Assembly (NCBI GenBank): GCA_963711065.1
Contig: CAVQCO010000003.1
Span: 1 to 64,000, forward strand
Source: Bog-473 sp963711065
GTDB taxonomy: Bacteria; Actinomycetota; Acidimicrobiia; Acidimicrobiales; RAAP-2
Direction of reading: 5' to 3'
DNA: 64,000 nt
Part shown: piece by piece, positions 1-7,495 of the stretch
Numbering within the stretch: the stretch's first letter is position 1
Layout of the letters: the number at the start of each line of letters is the position of its first letter
Program-made: the position numbers and the translations under genes
Notes under the pieces: generated by a model
What the model was told of the DNA's origin: nothing
Database searches by the model: none
Seen by the model: the letters and a program-made list of their open reading frames with translations, nothing else

Positions 1-99
1 GCCGAAACGCTCCTCGAAGTCCTTCAGCAACTCGCTCAGCTGGATCACCGACAGCTCGGCGATCCCGTCGAGGATCTCTTCCTTGGTCAGGGTTGCCAT
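1..99 (-). CDS. rplL: 50S ribosomal protein L7/L12, N-terminal part (cut by window edge)
   Basis: Only the first 33 residues are inside the window (MATLTKEEILDGIAELSVIQ, then LSELLKDFEERFG). They match the helical dimerisation domain of L7/L12, which anchors the stalk dimer on L10. The ATG at 99 is preceded on the minus strand by an AGGAAGG Shine-Dalgarno. The gene lies directly downstream of rplJ, as in nearly all bacteria. The C-terminal factor-binding domain lies beyond position 1 and cannot be judged. Confidence 0.95.
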   Translation of the reverse strand, partial: MATLTKEEILDGIAELSVIQLSELLKDFEERFG

Positions 100-121
100 C
101 TGGATGGCCTTCCTTTCTTTC

Positions 122-949
122 CTACGGTCTGGTGTGGTTCGGTCCGGATGTTCGATCGGGTGCTACTCGGATGCCTCTTCTACCGTGCCCGCCGACTCGG
201 TCTCGCCGGACACGTCGGCGGCGGCCTCCATCGGCTCCGCCTCGGCCGGGGCCTCCTCGGCCTGTGCGGCCGGGGCCTCCTCCGCCTGTGCGGCCAAGGC
301 CTCTTCGGCCTGTGCGGCCGGGGCCTCTCTCGGCCTGTGCGGCCGGGGCCTCTTCGGCGGGAGCCGCGGCGGTCCCCTCGGGGGTGTCCTCCTCGGGTGT
401 GGGCAGCTTCTCGCCGCCGGCCTCGCGCTGCTCGATCAGCGCCGAGATCCCGTAGGCCAGGTTGCGCGGCAGCGCCTGGAGGAGCCCGGCCATCTGCTGC
501 ATGGGGGCGGCGAGGGCGCCGGCCAGACGGGCCAGCAGGACCTCCCGCGGCGGCAGTTCGGCCAGCGCGGCCAGGTCGGCGGGGGTGAGCAACGACCCGT
601 CGGCCAGGCCGCCCTTGATCACGAGGTGCGGGTTGGCCCGGGAGAAGTCCCGCAGCGCCTTGGCCACCGCGCTGACGTCGCCCTGCACGAAGGTCAGCGC
701 GCTCGGCCCGCTCAGGTACTCCGACAGCGGCTGGTAGTCGCCGCCGTCGATCGCGCGGCGCACCAGCGTGTTCTTGAAGATCTTGTAGTCACCGCCGACG
801 GCGGACAGCGCGGTGCGGAGCTCGGCCAGCTCGGCCACGCTCAGGCCGCGGTACTCGCTGACGATGGAGGCGGACGCCGCCTCCATGCGCGTCTTGACCT
901 CCGCGACCACCTCGACCTTGCGGGCCATCTGTGCGTTCTGCGTTGCCAT
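122..949 (-). CDS. rplJ: 50S ribosomal protein L10, C-terminal tail frameshifted by one extra base
   Basis: L10 forms the base of the ribosomal stalk and binds 23S rRNA and L7/L12 dimers. Residues 1-175 are a normal L10 (SIVSEYRGLSVAELAELR, then KIFKNTLVRRA). The ATG at 949 has a GGAGG six bases upstream. The family is usually about 175 residues; here an Ala/Glu-rich tail follows, encoded by 24-bp repeats. One repeat copy (323-347) is 25 bp long. Read as given, the tail switches into an Arg/Gly-rich frame and stops at 122. Removing the extra base restores an acidic tail of PAAQAEEA repeats that ends in GTVEEASE at 163, giving 261 residues. The acidic version is the more natural protein, because the basic tail is simply the shifted frame of the same DNA. 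The gene sits between rplA and rplL. Confidence 0.88.
   Translation of the reverse strand: MATQNAQMARKVEVVAEVKTRMEAASASIVSEYRGLSVAELAELRTALSAVGGDYKIFKNTLVRRAIDGGDYQPLSEYLSGPSALTFVQGDVSAVAKALRDFSRANPHLVIKGGLADGSLLTPADLAALAELPPREVLLARLAGALAAPMQQMAGLLQALPRNLAYGISALIEQREAGGEKLPTPEEDTPEGTAAAPAEEAPAAQAERGPGRTGRRGLGRTGGGGPGRTGRGGPGRGGADGGRRRRVRRDRVGGHGRRGIRVAPDRTSGPNHTRP
251..347. repeat. 24-bp tandem repeat in the rplJ tail
   Basis: There are four direct copies at 251-274, 275-298, 299-322 and 323-347, and a fifth partial copy begins at 348. Copies 1-3 are exactly 24 bp (eight codons, PAAQAEEA on the minus strand). Copy 4 has one extra base in a TCTCTC tract at 326-331 and so causes the frameshift described for rplJ. 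Copies differ by one to three substitutions. Confidence 0.9.
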
Positions 950-984
950 CGTCGTCCTCCACCGGGTTCGACCGGCCGGATGTG

Positions 985-1130
985 GCCAGGATCTCCGGTG
1001 TGCGACGGCACGAGCCGGGCGGGCCGGCGTGCACGGTGTCGCCTCGTCGGGCCGGCCCTACGGGCCGCTTCGGCACCCTGGGGTGCACCGGAGGTCTCTG
1101 GCGTTCGGATTCAGTGTCCGCTCACCAGGG
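985..1130 (-). promoter_or_regulatory. Putative L10 leader (rplJ autoregulatory mRNA leader)
   Basis: The 226-bp gap between rplA and rplJ is too long for simple spacing in this tight operon. On the minus strand it holds CCAGAGACCTCCGGTG (about 1088-1103), which resembles the conserved AGAC...GG(T)G core of bacterial L10 leaders. Strong hairpins flank it (GCACCC-CA-GGGTGC and GGCCC-GTA-GGGCC). L10 or the L10-L12 complex binds such leaders to repress rplJL. The identification rests on position and the short core only; the limits are approximate. Confidence 0.5.
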
Positions 1131-1175
1131 GTGGGCGAACTGTCCGGGTAAGCGTAGTACGTCCCGCGAGCCTGC

Positions 1176-1898
1176 TCAGGCCGGGACGGCGAGCTCTTCC
1201 TCGCTGAAGCGGGCCTTGACCGGGTCGATGTGGACCCCGGGGCCCATCGTGGTCGACACGGTGACCGAGAGGAAGTAGCGGCCCTTGGCCCCCGGCGGCT
1301 TGGCCCGCTGGAGCTCGTCGAGGACGGCCCGGATGTTGGACACCAGCTGGTCCCGGCCGAACGAGGCCTTGCCCACCCGGATGTGGATGTTGCCCACCTT
1401 GTCCGTGCGGTACTCGACCCGGCCGCCCTTGAACTCCACGACCGCCTTGCTGACGTCCGTGGTGACCGTGCCCGTCTTGGGGTTGGGCATGAGGCCGCGG
1501 GGTCCGAGGACCCGTCCGAGCGTCCCCACCTGGCCCATCAGGTCCGGTGTGGCGATGGCCACGTCGAAGTCGAGGAAGCCCCCGTTGATCTTGGCCACCA
1601 GGTCGTCGGCGCCCACCACGTCGGCGCCGGCGTTGCGGGCCTCGGTCGCAGCCTCACCGGCGGCGAACACGGCCACCCGCACGGTGCGGCCCGTGCCCTC
1701 GGGGAGCGAGATCGTGCCCCGCACGATCTGGTCGGCCTTGCGGGGGTCGACGCCGAGGCGGACGGCCAGCTCCACCGTCTCGTCGAACTTCGCGCTGGCG
1801 AGCGACTTCACGAGGTCGACCGCCTCGGCGACGCCGTAGAGCGCCTCCCGGTCGACCTTGCTCAGGCTCTCGGTGTACTTCTTGCCGTGCTGGGTCAT
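1176..1898 (-). CDS. rplA: 50S ribosomal protein L1
   Basis: This 240-residue protein has the full L1 length. L1 forms the mobile L1 stalk at the E site and is often a translational repressor of its own operon. Recognisable segments are VDPRKADQIVRGTISLPEGT, GLMPNPKTGTVT, VEFKGGRVEYRTDK and a C-terminal GRYFLSVTVSTTMGPGVHID. The ATG at 1898 is preceded by GAGGAG. It starts 27 bp after the stop of rplK, so the two are almost certainly co-transcribed. Confidence 0.98.
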   Translation of the reverse strand: MTQHGKKYTESLSKVDREALYGVAEAVDLVKSLASAKFDETVELAVRLGVDPRKADQIVRGTISLPEGTGRTVRVAVFAAGEAATEARNAGADVVGADDLVAKINGGFLDFDVAIATPDLMGQVGTLGRVLGPRGLMPNPKTGTVTTDVSKAVVEFKGGRVEYRTDKVGNIHIRVGKASFGRDQLVSNIRAVLDELQRAKPPGAKGRYFLSVTVSTTMGPGVHIDPVKARFSEEELAVPA

Positions 1899-1925
1899 TC
1901 GCTTCTCCTCTGCGCGTCCGTCGGC

Positions 1926-2357
1926 CTAGCCGGCGACCTTGATCCCCATGGACCGTGCCGTGCCGGCGACCTGCTGCTTGGCCGCCTCGAGGTCGTTGGT
2001 GTTGAGATCCTTCATCTTCGTCGTGGCGATCTCGGCCAGCTGGGCGTCGGTGATGGTGCCGACCTGCTCACGCCCCGGGGTCGCGGCGCCCTTGGCCAGC
2101 CCTGCCGCCTGGCGCAGCAGCACCGGGGTGGGCGAGGTCTTCAGCACGAAACTGAACGTGCGGTCCTCGTAGATCGTGATGTCGACCGGCACCACCGTGC
2201 CCCGCATGCTCTCGGTGGCGGCGTTGTACTGCTTGCAGAACTCCATGGTCTGGACGCCGTGGGGGCCGAGCGCCGTGCCGACCGGCGGCGCGGGGGTGGC
2301 CGAGCCAGCCTCGAGCTGGATCTTCACCAGGGCGAGCACCTTCTTCTTCGGCGCCAT
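1926..2357 (-). CDS. rplK: 50S ribosomal protein L11
   Basis: This 143-residue protein has the standard L11 length. L11 binds the GTPase-associated region of 23S rRNA and is needed for RelA activation and factor binding. The N-terminal domain has the typical Pro-rich stretch (GSATPAPPVGTALGPHGVQT) and the C-terminal RNA-binding domain ends in GTARSMGIKVAG. The start at 2357 has GAAGGAG upstream. The order nusG-rplK-rplA is the conserved one. Confidence 0.98.
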   Translation of the reverse strand: MAPKKKVLALVKIQLEAGSATPAPPVGTALGPHGVQTMEFCKQYNAATESMRGTVVPVDITIYEDRTFSFVLKTSPTPVLLRQAAGLAKGAATPGREQVGTITDAQLAEIATTKMKDLNTNDLEAAKQQVAGTARSMGIKVAG

Positions 2358-2402
2358 CGTCTGTGTCTCCTTCTTCGTTCTTCGGGGGGTGTTTCCGGTC
2401 GC

Positions 2403-3458
2403 CTAGAGCTTGGCGACCTGGCTGAACTCGAGCTCGACCGGGGTCTCCCGGCCGAAGATGTTGACCAGCACCTTGAGCTTGAGCTGGTCCTCGTTGATCT
2501 CGGCGATCTGGCCGGAGAAGTCCGCGAAGGGACCCTCCTTGACGCGCACCGTCTCGTCGACCTCGTACTCGAGCCGGGGGCGGCTGCGCTTGGGGCTGGC
2601 CTCGGTGCCCTCGACCTTCACCTGCAGGATGTTCTCGACCTCGCGGCGCGACAGCGGTGTCGGCTTGGTCCCCGGCCCCACGAAACCGGTCACGCCAGGG
2701 GTGTTGCGGATGGCGCCCCAGGTGTCGTCGTCGAGGTCGCAGCGGACGAGCAGGTACCCCGGGAAGACCTTCTTCTGGACGGTGACCTTCTTGCCGCCCT
2801 TGAACTCGACGACATCCTCCATCGGGATGACGACCTCGAAGACCCGGTCCTCGATGCCGCGGGAGGCCACCACGTTGCCCATGTTGGAGCGGACCTTGTT
2901 CTCGTAGCCCGAGTAGGTGTGCACCACGTACCACCGGCCGGGCCGATCGTAGGGGCTCTCGACCGGGACGATCTCCTCTTCCTCTTCGTCCTCGCCCCAG
3001 CCGCCGAGCTCGACCTCGGCCACGGCCTCCTGGCCGTCGGTCGCGTCGAGCACGAGGTCGGGCGCGCCGGCCCGGGCCGCCGTCTCTTCGGCGACCTCTT
3101 CGGCGACCTCTTGTGCGATCTCCTCGACGACCGCCTCTTCGATCGCCTCGAGCACTGCCTCCTCGACGATCTCTTCCACTCTTTCTTCCACGATCTCCTC
3201 TGCGGCCTCCTCGGCCACGACCTCGGCGATCGCCTCTGCGACCTCCTCGACGGCGGCGTCGTCGGCGATTGCCTCGAGCTCCGCCTCGTCCTCGGCGGCG
3301 GCCTCGTCCATCACGTCCTCCGTCGACGCCGCGTGCATCGCCGCCTCTTCCGGCGCGGCCTCGGTCTCTTCACGCTCGGCGGCCACGGCCTCCGCGACGT
3401 CCTCCTCGTCGCCGGTCACCAGTGCCTCCTCTGCCTCTGAATGGGTCAAGTCGCTCAC
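2403..3458 (-). CDS. nusG: Transcription termination/antitermination protein NusG with a long acidic N-terminal extension
   Basis: NusG binds the RNA polymerase clamp through its NGN domain and contacts Rho or ribosomal protein S10 through its KOW domain. The NGN domain starts near residue 172 (RPGRWYVVHTYSGYENK). The C-terminal KOW region (VKEGPFADFSGQIAEINEDQ) is normal. The first 170 or so residues are an extension made mostly of Glu and Ala in helical blocks, with almost no Lys. E. coli NusG is 181 residues; here the protein is 351. Streptomyces NusG is also extended with acidic sequence, so the type is known for actinobacteria, although this one looks long. The GTG start at 3458 lies six bases after the secE stop. 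Confidence 0.96.
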   Translation of the reverse strand: MSDLTHSEAEEALVTGDEEDVAEAVAAEREETEAAPEEAAMHAASTEDVMDEAAAEDEAELEAIADDAAVEEVAEAIAEVVAEEAAEEIVEERVEEIVEEAVLEAIEEAVVEEIAQEVAEEVAEETAARAGAPDLVLDATDGQEAVAEVELGGWGEDEEEEEIVPVESPYDRPGRWYVVHTYSGYENKVRSNMGNVVASRGIEDRVFEVVIPMEDVVEFKGGKKVTVQKKVFPGYLLVRCDLDDDTWGAIRNTPGVTGFVGPGTKPTPLSRREVENILQVKVEGTEASPKRSRPRLEYEVDETVRVKEGPFADFSGQIAEINEDQLKLKVLVNIFGRETPVELEFSQVAKL

Positions 3459-3464
3459 GTGCGC

Positions 3465-3785
3465 CTACTTCGTGAACATGAGCGTGATGAGCTTGCCGAA
3501 GGCGAGGTTCAGCACGAAGATCAGGCTGATCATGATGATCAGCGTCGTCAGCACCACCGACGTGTAGTTGATGAGCTCGGAGCGGGACGGCCAGGCCACC
3601 TGGCGCATCTCGTCGCGCACCTCGCGGACGAACTGGACCGGCGACGTCCGCTTGCGCCCCGAGGGACCCTTCTGCGTGCGTGGCTGCCGCGTCTGGGTGC
3701 CCGCGGGCGCGCGCCGGGTGGCAGGAGACCCGTCGGCCTCCATCTGCCCTTGGCGCTGCATCATGCGCTTGGTCTCGCGATTCAC
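3465..3785 (-). CDS. secE: Preprotein translocase subunit SecE
   Basis: SecE is the clamp subunit of the SecYEG channel. The C-terminal half is diagnostic: FVREVRDEMRQVAWPSRSEL, followed by one hydrophobic segment (about 24 residues, VVLTTLIIMISLIFVLNLAF). The N-terminal half is a basic, disordered-looking stretch. I chose the GTG at 3785 (106 residues, MNRETKRMMQ), which has GAGG eight bases upstream. The open frame runs further up to 3857, but that would overlap tRNA-Trp. A start at the ATG of 3764 is also possible. Confidence 0.95.
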   Translation of the reverse strand: MNRETKRMMQRQGQMEADGSPATRRAPAGTQTRQPRTQKGPSGRKRTSPVQFVREVRDEMRQVAWPSRSELINYTSVVLTTLIIMISLIFVLNLAFGKLITLMFTK

Positions 3786-3830
3786 GGGTCTCGCCTCACA
3801 TACATGGTTCTCGGGTGGACTGGGTCCGGG

Positions 3831-3903
3831 CAGGGCAGGAGGGACTCGAACCCCCAACCGCCGGTTTTGGAGACCGGTGCTCTACCAGTTGAGCTACTGC
3901 CCT
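3831..3903 (-). tRNA. tRNA-Trp (CCA)
   Basis: A complete 73-nt cloverleaf is visible on the minus strand. The 7-bp acceptor stem is AGGGCAG/CTGCCCT, the anticodon loop is CTCCAAA within CCGGT/ACCGG, the T-loop is TTCGAGT and the discriminator is G. A tRNA-Trp gene directly before secE is the usual arrangement in Actinobacteria. Confidence 0.97.
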
Positions 3904-3998
3904 CGGTGGGGTTGCCTTCGATTGCCGTCGGGCAGGTGGTTCTTCCCCCTGACCTGGGGATCGGCCTGCCAGAGTAGCACCGGCCGGCCCGGAGTGGC

Positions 3999-4163
3999 TC
4001 AGCGGGTCTCCTTGTGCAGGGTGTGCTGGCGGTCCCAGCGGCAGAACTTCTTCATCTCGATCCGCTCGCGGTCGTTGAGCTTGTTCTTGGTCGTGATGTA
4101 GTTGCGTCGCTTGCACACCTCGCAGGCCAGGGTGACCTGGACCCTCTTCTCGTTCTTCGGCAT
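3999..4163 (-). CDS. rpmG: 50S ribosomal protein L33
   Basis: This small gene of 54 residues runs from the ATG at 4163 (MPKNEKRVQVTLACEVCKRR) to the TGA at 3999. It matches L33, with NYITTKNKLNDRERIEMKKF and the closing HTLHKETR. The zinc-ribbon form of L33 has two CxxC pairs. Here the first pair is present (Cys14, Cys17), but the second reads C41-R-W-D, so the fourth cysteine is replaced by Asp. The gene lies between tRNA-Met and tRNA-Trp, the usual place in this phylum. Confidence 0.95.
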   Translation of the reverse strand: MPKNEKRVQVTLACEVCKRRNYITTKNKLNDRERIEMKKFCRWDRQHTLHKETR

Positions 4164-4209
4164 CTCCAATCCTTCCTGGTCGCTGCCCGGATCGCGGCCC
4201 CGGGCCTGG

Positions 4210-4283
4210 TAGCGGCGGCGGGACTCGAACCCGCGACAACACGATTATGAGCCGTGTGCTCTGACCAACTGAGCTACGCCGCC
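4210..4283 (-). tRNA. tRNA-Met (CAT)
   Basis: This is a 74-nt cloverleaf on the minus strand with acceptor GGCGGCG/CGCCGCT (a G-U first pair), anticodon loop CTCATAA, T-loop TTCGAGT and discriminator A. The CCA end is encoded (4207-4209). The initiator hallmarks (unpaired position 1, three G-C pairs below the anticodon) are absent, so it is an elongator. A tRNA-Ile2 with a lysidine-modified CAT anticodon cannot be excluded. Confidence 0.93.
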
Positions 4284-4290
4284 ATGGGCG

Positions 4291-4363
4291 AGCCCCCTGT
4301 CGGAATCGAACCGACGACACCAGCCTTACCATGGCTGTGCTCTGCCGACTGAGCTAAGGGGGC
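4291..4363 (-). tRNA. tRNA-Thr (GGT)
   Basis: This is a 73-nt cloverleaf with acceptor GCCCCCT/AGGGGGC, anticodon loop ATGGTAA in a CAGCC/GGCTG stem, T-loop TTCGATT and discriminator T. It is the first gene of the minus-strand translation cluster, seven bases before tRNA-Met. Confidence 0.97.
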
Positions 4364-4390
4364 GCCGCGGCTACCTTCCGCGAATCGTCA

Positions 4391-4425
4391 ATGATAGCCA
4401 GGGCACGGCACGGACTGCCTCCGCT
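4391..4425 (-). promoter_or_regulatory. Candidate promoter for the tRNA-Thr/tRNA-Met/rpmG cluster
   Basis: The 98 bp between tRNA-Thr and the divergent acetyltransferase gene must hold the promoter of the cluster. On the minus strand TATCAT (4391-4396) is a good -10 element, placed so that transcription would begin about 20 bases before tRNA-Thr. The -35 region is weak (AGGCAG at 18-bp spacing). A TTGACG lies too far upstream to pair with it. Confidence 0.35.
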
Positions 4426-4461
4426 TCCCCGGTTTCGGCACGTCAACAGTACCATCGGCGG

Positions 4462-4986
4462 ATGCGGATCCGGTTGGCCGAGGTGGCCGACGCCGAGGCC
4501 ATCCTCGCCATCTACAACGTCGAGGTGCTCGAGACGACGAACACCTTCGACATGGTCCCCCGGACCAGGGCCGAGCAAGAGGCTTGGATCCTGGAGCACA
4601 GCGGCGTCCACCCGGCGCTGGTGGCCACCGAGGAGCACGGTTCGGGGGTGGACGGACCGGTCGGGGCCAACGGGGAGATCGTCCTCGGCTTCGGCTCCCT
4701 CTCCGCCTTCCGCGACCGGTCGGGCTATTCGGCCACCGCCGAGAACTCGGTCTACGTCGACCGCTCCCAGCGGGGCACGGGCGTCGGGCGGGCCCTCCTG
4801 GCCGAGCTCCTGGTCCTGGCGTCGGCGCACGGCTTCCACTCGGTCATCGCCCGCATCGCGGGCCACAACGAGACCTCCATCGGGTTGCACCAGGCCGCCG
4901 GGTTCGAGCTCGTCGGCGTCGAGCGCGAGGTGGGGCGCAAGCACCGCCAGTGGCTCGACGTGGTCGAGCTGCAGCGCCTCCTCTGA
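4462..4986 (+). CDS. GNAT N-acetyltransferase, phosphinothricin-acetyltransferase-like
   Basis: This 174-residue single-domain GNAT enzyme transfers acetyl from acetyl-CoA to an amine. The pattern fits the PAT/Bar-like branch: AIYNVEVLETTNTFD near the start, then FRDRSGYSATAENSVYV, then the acetyl-CoA pyrophosphate loop RGTGVG, then ARIAGHNETSIGLHQAAGFE and a closing KHRQWLDVVELQ. An acidic insert (about residues 58-70, EEHGSGVDGPVGANGE) is longer than usual. The substrate cannot be read from the sequence; amino acids such as methionine sulfone or small xenobiotics are typical for the branch. The ATG at 4462 lacks a clear Shine-Dalgarno. It is divergent from the tRNA cluster. Confidence 0.85.
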   Translation: MRIRLAEVADAEAILAIYNVEVLETTNTFDMVPRTRAEQEAWILEHSGVHPALVATEEHGSGVDGPVGANGEIVLGFGSLSAFRDRSGYSATAENSVYVDRSQRGTGVGRALLAELLVLASAHGFHSVIARIAGHNETSIGLHQAAGFELVGVEREVGRKHRQWLDVVELQRLL

Positions 4987-5013
4987 TCCGGGCGGCCCGC
5001 CGGGACCCCGGGC

Positions 5014-6621
5014 TCAGGATTCGAGCGCTGCGCCCTGGCCGTGGGAACCCGACAGCGCGGGCAGGCCGGACCGGTCGAGTCGCCACGAGGTCGTCCAGGT
5101 GCCGAGCGGGACGATCGCCACGGCCCACAGCACCAGCACGGCGAGCACCATTCGGGTCGGATCCGTGTGCATCAGCTCGTTCAGCAGTTCGGAGCCGCCG
5201 GTCAGCCCGATGAAGGGTGCCACCGTCGAGAGGCCGAGCACGACGTAGAGCATCCGCCCGGTCACGACCGGCGCCACGATGATGATCCCCCACGTCAGGT
5301 ACCAGGGCTGGACGACCGGCCCGAGGAGCACGAAGGCCATCATGGTGATGCCCAGGGCGTTGAGCATCCCCATGCGCTCGCGGTTGACCAGGCAGTAGAC
5401 GGCGATCACGGCCGCAGCCAGCAGGCCGATCGCCCGGGTGAGCGTCAGCACGCCACCCAGGCCGACGCCGATGCCGACGACATGGGCCGACCCGCTGACG
5501 AGGAGCCCGAAGCCGGTTGCCGGGGCCATCCACGAGCGGACGGTGCCGGGCGTGCCCAGGTTGGCCAGCCACCCCCAACCCAACCCGGACGCGAAGGAGA
5601 GGGCCCCCATCACCGCCACGGTGATCAGTCCGGAGCGGAGAACGATGCGGGCCCGCCGTCGCCAGTCCGCGATCGGGCCGGCCCAGTCCCACGCCACATA
5701 GACGATGCCGATGGCGGCGGGCACCTTGATGGATGCCGCCAGCGCGCACAGGACGACGCCCCACACCGGATGCCGGGCGCGGGCCGCCGTGACGCCGGCC
5801 AGCAACAGGCCCACCATGATGGCGTCGTTGTGCGCCCCGCCCACGAGGGCCAGCAGGGTGAGGGGATTGAGCACGGCCAACACGAAGGCCGGCCCGGCGT
5901 CGCGGCCGTAGGAACGGGCCAGCTTGGGGATGCAGTAGGCGATCAGCGCGATCCCGACGACGGACTGCAGCCGCAGCAAGAGGACCGTGAAGAGCGCGTG
6001 GTGCAGGCTCAAGGACGCCGACCACCCGGCCAGCATCAAGAAGAGCGGCCCGTAGGGGGCCGGGGTGTTCGCCCAGAGAGGGTCGACCCCCGGTGCGTAC
6101 GGGCCCCAGCCGAGGGTGCCGGGACCGTAGTGATAGGGGTTGATGGCGTGGCTCATCATCTCGCCCTGCGCGGCGTAGGAGAACACGTCGCGGCTGAAGA
6201 GCGGCGCCACCGCAAGCAGCGGCAGCAGCCAGAGGGCGAGCATGTAGGCCAGCCGCCGGATCGGCACGCCGGGGCGAGCGCGCAGCGTCTGGTACAGCCC
6301 GAACCACACACGGACAAAGAGGATCATTCCGCCGTAGACGGCGACGACCCCGGGCAGCATCAGCGTCGTCGTCGGCCAGCTCGACGTGCCGAAGAACCAG
6401 GTGCCCCCCGTCCAGAGCTTGAAGGGTGAGCTCGGCACCGACGCGCCCAGGCAGATGGAGACGATGGCGACGAAACCGAGCAGCGCGGGGCGACGGAGGA
6501 AGGACCAGTCACCCGGGTCGCCCGCTGCGGCCTCGACACGCCGTGTCAGCGCGACGCGAGGTGTCAGACGGAGGCGCACCGCTTCGGCCCGCATGGACAG
6601 GCGGCGGAGGCGCGTGCTCAT
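5014..6621 (-). CDS. MptB-like polyprenol-phosphomannose-dependent mannosyltransferase (GT-C membrane protein)
   Basis: This 535-residue polytopic membrane protein has about 12-14 hydrophobic segments. The first lumenal loop has LFSRDVFSYAAQGEMMSHAI and NPYHYGP, followed by a PAPYGPLFL segment. This is the arrangement of MptB-type alpha-1,6-mannosyltransferases, which use decaprenyl-phosphomannose outside the membrane to extend lipomannan-like chains in Corynebacteriales. The RD pair in FSRDVFSY is the likely GT-C catalytic Asp motif. The acceptor in this organism is unknown, and other GT87-like functions are possible. The first 35 or so residues are basic and polar, so the true start may lie a little downstream. 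It stands alone on the minus strand, convergent with the acetyltransferase gene. Confidence 0.75.
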   Translation of the reverse strand: MSTRLRRLSMRAEAVRLRLTPRVALTRRVEAAAGDPGDWSFLRRPALLGFVAIVSICLGASVPSSPFKLWTGGTWFFGTSSWPTTTLMLPGVVAVYGGMILFVRVWFGLYQTLRARPGVPIRRLAYMLALWLLPLLAVAPLFSRDVFSYAAQGEMMSHAINPYHYGPGTLGWGPYAPGVDPLWANTPAPYGPLFLMLAGWSASLSLHHALFTVLLLRLQSVVGIALIAYCIPKLARSYGRDAGPAFVLAVLNPLTLLALVGGAHNDAIMVGLLLAGVTAARARHPVWGVVLCALAASIKVPAAIGIVYVAWDWAGPIADWRRRARIVLRSGLITVAVMGALSFASGLGWGWLANLGTPGTVRSWMAPATGFGLLVSGSAHVVGIGVGLGGVLTLTRAIGLLAAAVIAVYCLVNRERMGMLNALGITMMAFVLLGPVVQPWYLTWGIIIVAPVVTGRMLYVVLGLSTVAPFIGLTGGSELLNELMHTDPTRMVLAVLVLWAVAIVPLGTWTTSWRLDRSGLPALSGSHGQGAALES

Positions 6622-6834
6622 CCGTTCCAGGACCGTTGCTGAGGGAGACGTTCGCGCTCTTGTCCACGGGGGTTGTCGATCTCACTTGTCGTGTCCGGGC
6701 GCTACGACCCGGGGGAGGGGGAGGGCCCACGCCCGGGGAGCATGCACCCGCAATCGATCCGAAACAGCATTGTAACGGCAGGCTGGACACCCGCAAGGGT
6801 CAAAGGCCCAAATAGGCAGCGCCCCCAGGCTGCG

Positions 6835-6917
6835 TGGGCCGGGAAGGATTCGAACCTCCGTAGGTGTTAACCGGCAGGTTTACAGCCTGCTTCCTTTGGC
6901 CACTCGGACACCGACCC
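6835..6917 (-). tRNA. tRNA-Tyr (GTA)
   Basis: This is an 83-nt class II tRNA with a long variable arm. The acceptor is GGGTCGG/CCGGCCC, the anticodon loop CTGTAAA sits in GCAGG/CCTGC, the T-loop is TTCGAAT and the discriminator is A. It lies upstream of the translation cluster, as commonly seen in actinobacteria. The 213 bp between it and the mannosyltransferase start show no gene I can support. Confidence 0.95.
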
Positions 6918-6982
6918 GCAGCGGGTGAGGTTAGCCGCGGCCGGCCCCGCCCAGGGGCAGGTGGCCCCGGTACGCTGCGCTC

Positions 6983-7471
6983 ATGCCCACGTTTGACATC
7001 GTCTCGGAAGTCGACATGCAGGAGGTGCGCAACGCGGTCGATCAGGCCAACCGGGAGGCCGCCACCCGCTTCGACTTCAAGAACACCGACTCGGCCATTG
7101 AGCTGGGCGATTCCGAGCTGGTGCTGCGCTCCTCGACCGAGGACCGGCTACGCGCCCTGCACCAGGTGCTGGACGAGAAGCTGGTCAAGCGTCAGGTCTC
7201 GCTGAAGGCATTCGAGGACGCGAAGGTCGAGGAGGCCCAGAAGGGCACGGCCCGACAGAAGGTCGCGATCAGGGCCGGCATCTCCTCGGACCACGCCAAG
7301 CGGTTGAACAAGTTCATCAAGGACCTGGGCCTGAAGGGCGTGTCCTCCCAGACACAGGGCGAGCAGGTCAGGGTCTCGGGCAAGAAGCGCGACGACCTCC
7401 AAGAGGTGATCGCGAAGTGCAAGGCCGAGGACTTCGGGATCCCACTGCAGTTCAACAACTTCCGGGACTAG
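6983..7471 (+). CDS. yajQ: YajQ-family nucleotide-binding protein
   Basis: This 162-residue protein has the normal YajQ length. Diagnostic segments are MPTFDIVSEVDMQEVRNAVD, FDFKNTDSAIEL, GISSDHAKRLNKFIKDLGLK, VSSQTQGEQVRVSGKKRDDL and FGIPLQFNNFRD. The fold is two ferredoxin-like domains. Family members bind nucleotides, and a Xanthomonas homologue binds cyclic di-GMP. The role in actinobacteria is unknown. It is a single gene between tRNA-Tyr and a convergent gtrA-like gene. Confidence 0.93.
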   Translation: MPTFDIVSEVDMQEVRNAVDQANREAATRFDFKNTDSAIELGDSELVLRSSTEDRLRALHQVLDEKLVKRQVSLKAFEDAKVEEAQKGTARQKVAIRAGISSDHAKRLNKFIKDLGLKGVSSQTQGEQVRVSGKKRDDLQEVIAKCKAEDFGIPLQFNNFRD

Positions 7472-7475
7472 GGAC

Positions 7476-7494
7476 CCGGCCGCCAGGCGGCCGG
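7476..7494. terminator. GC-rich hairpin between convergent genes
   Basis: A near-perfect inverted repeat (CCGGCCGC-CAG-GCGGCCGG, 8-bp stem) fills the gap between the yajQ stop (7471) and the gtrA-like stop (7496). It has no T-tract, so it would act as a bidirectional weak or Rho-assisted terminator at best. Confidence 0.5.
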
Positions 7495-7495
7495 C

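Noticed and set aside
83..3440. Long open frames on the plus strand across the ribosomal protein cluster
   Set aside because: They are antisense shadows of rplJ, rplA, rplK and nusG. High GC keeps opposite frames open; their composition (Arg, Gly, His, Leu) is unlike any protein family and they have no ribosome sites.
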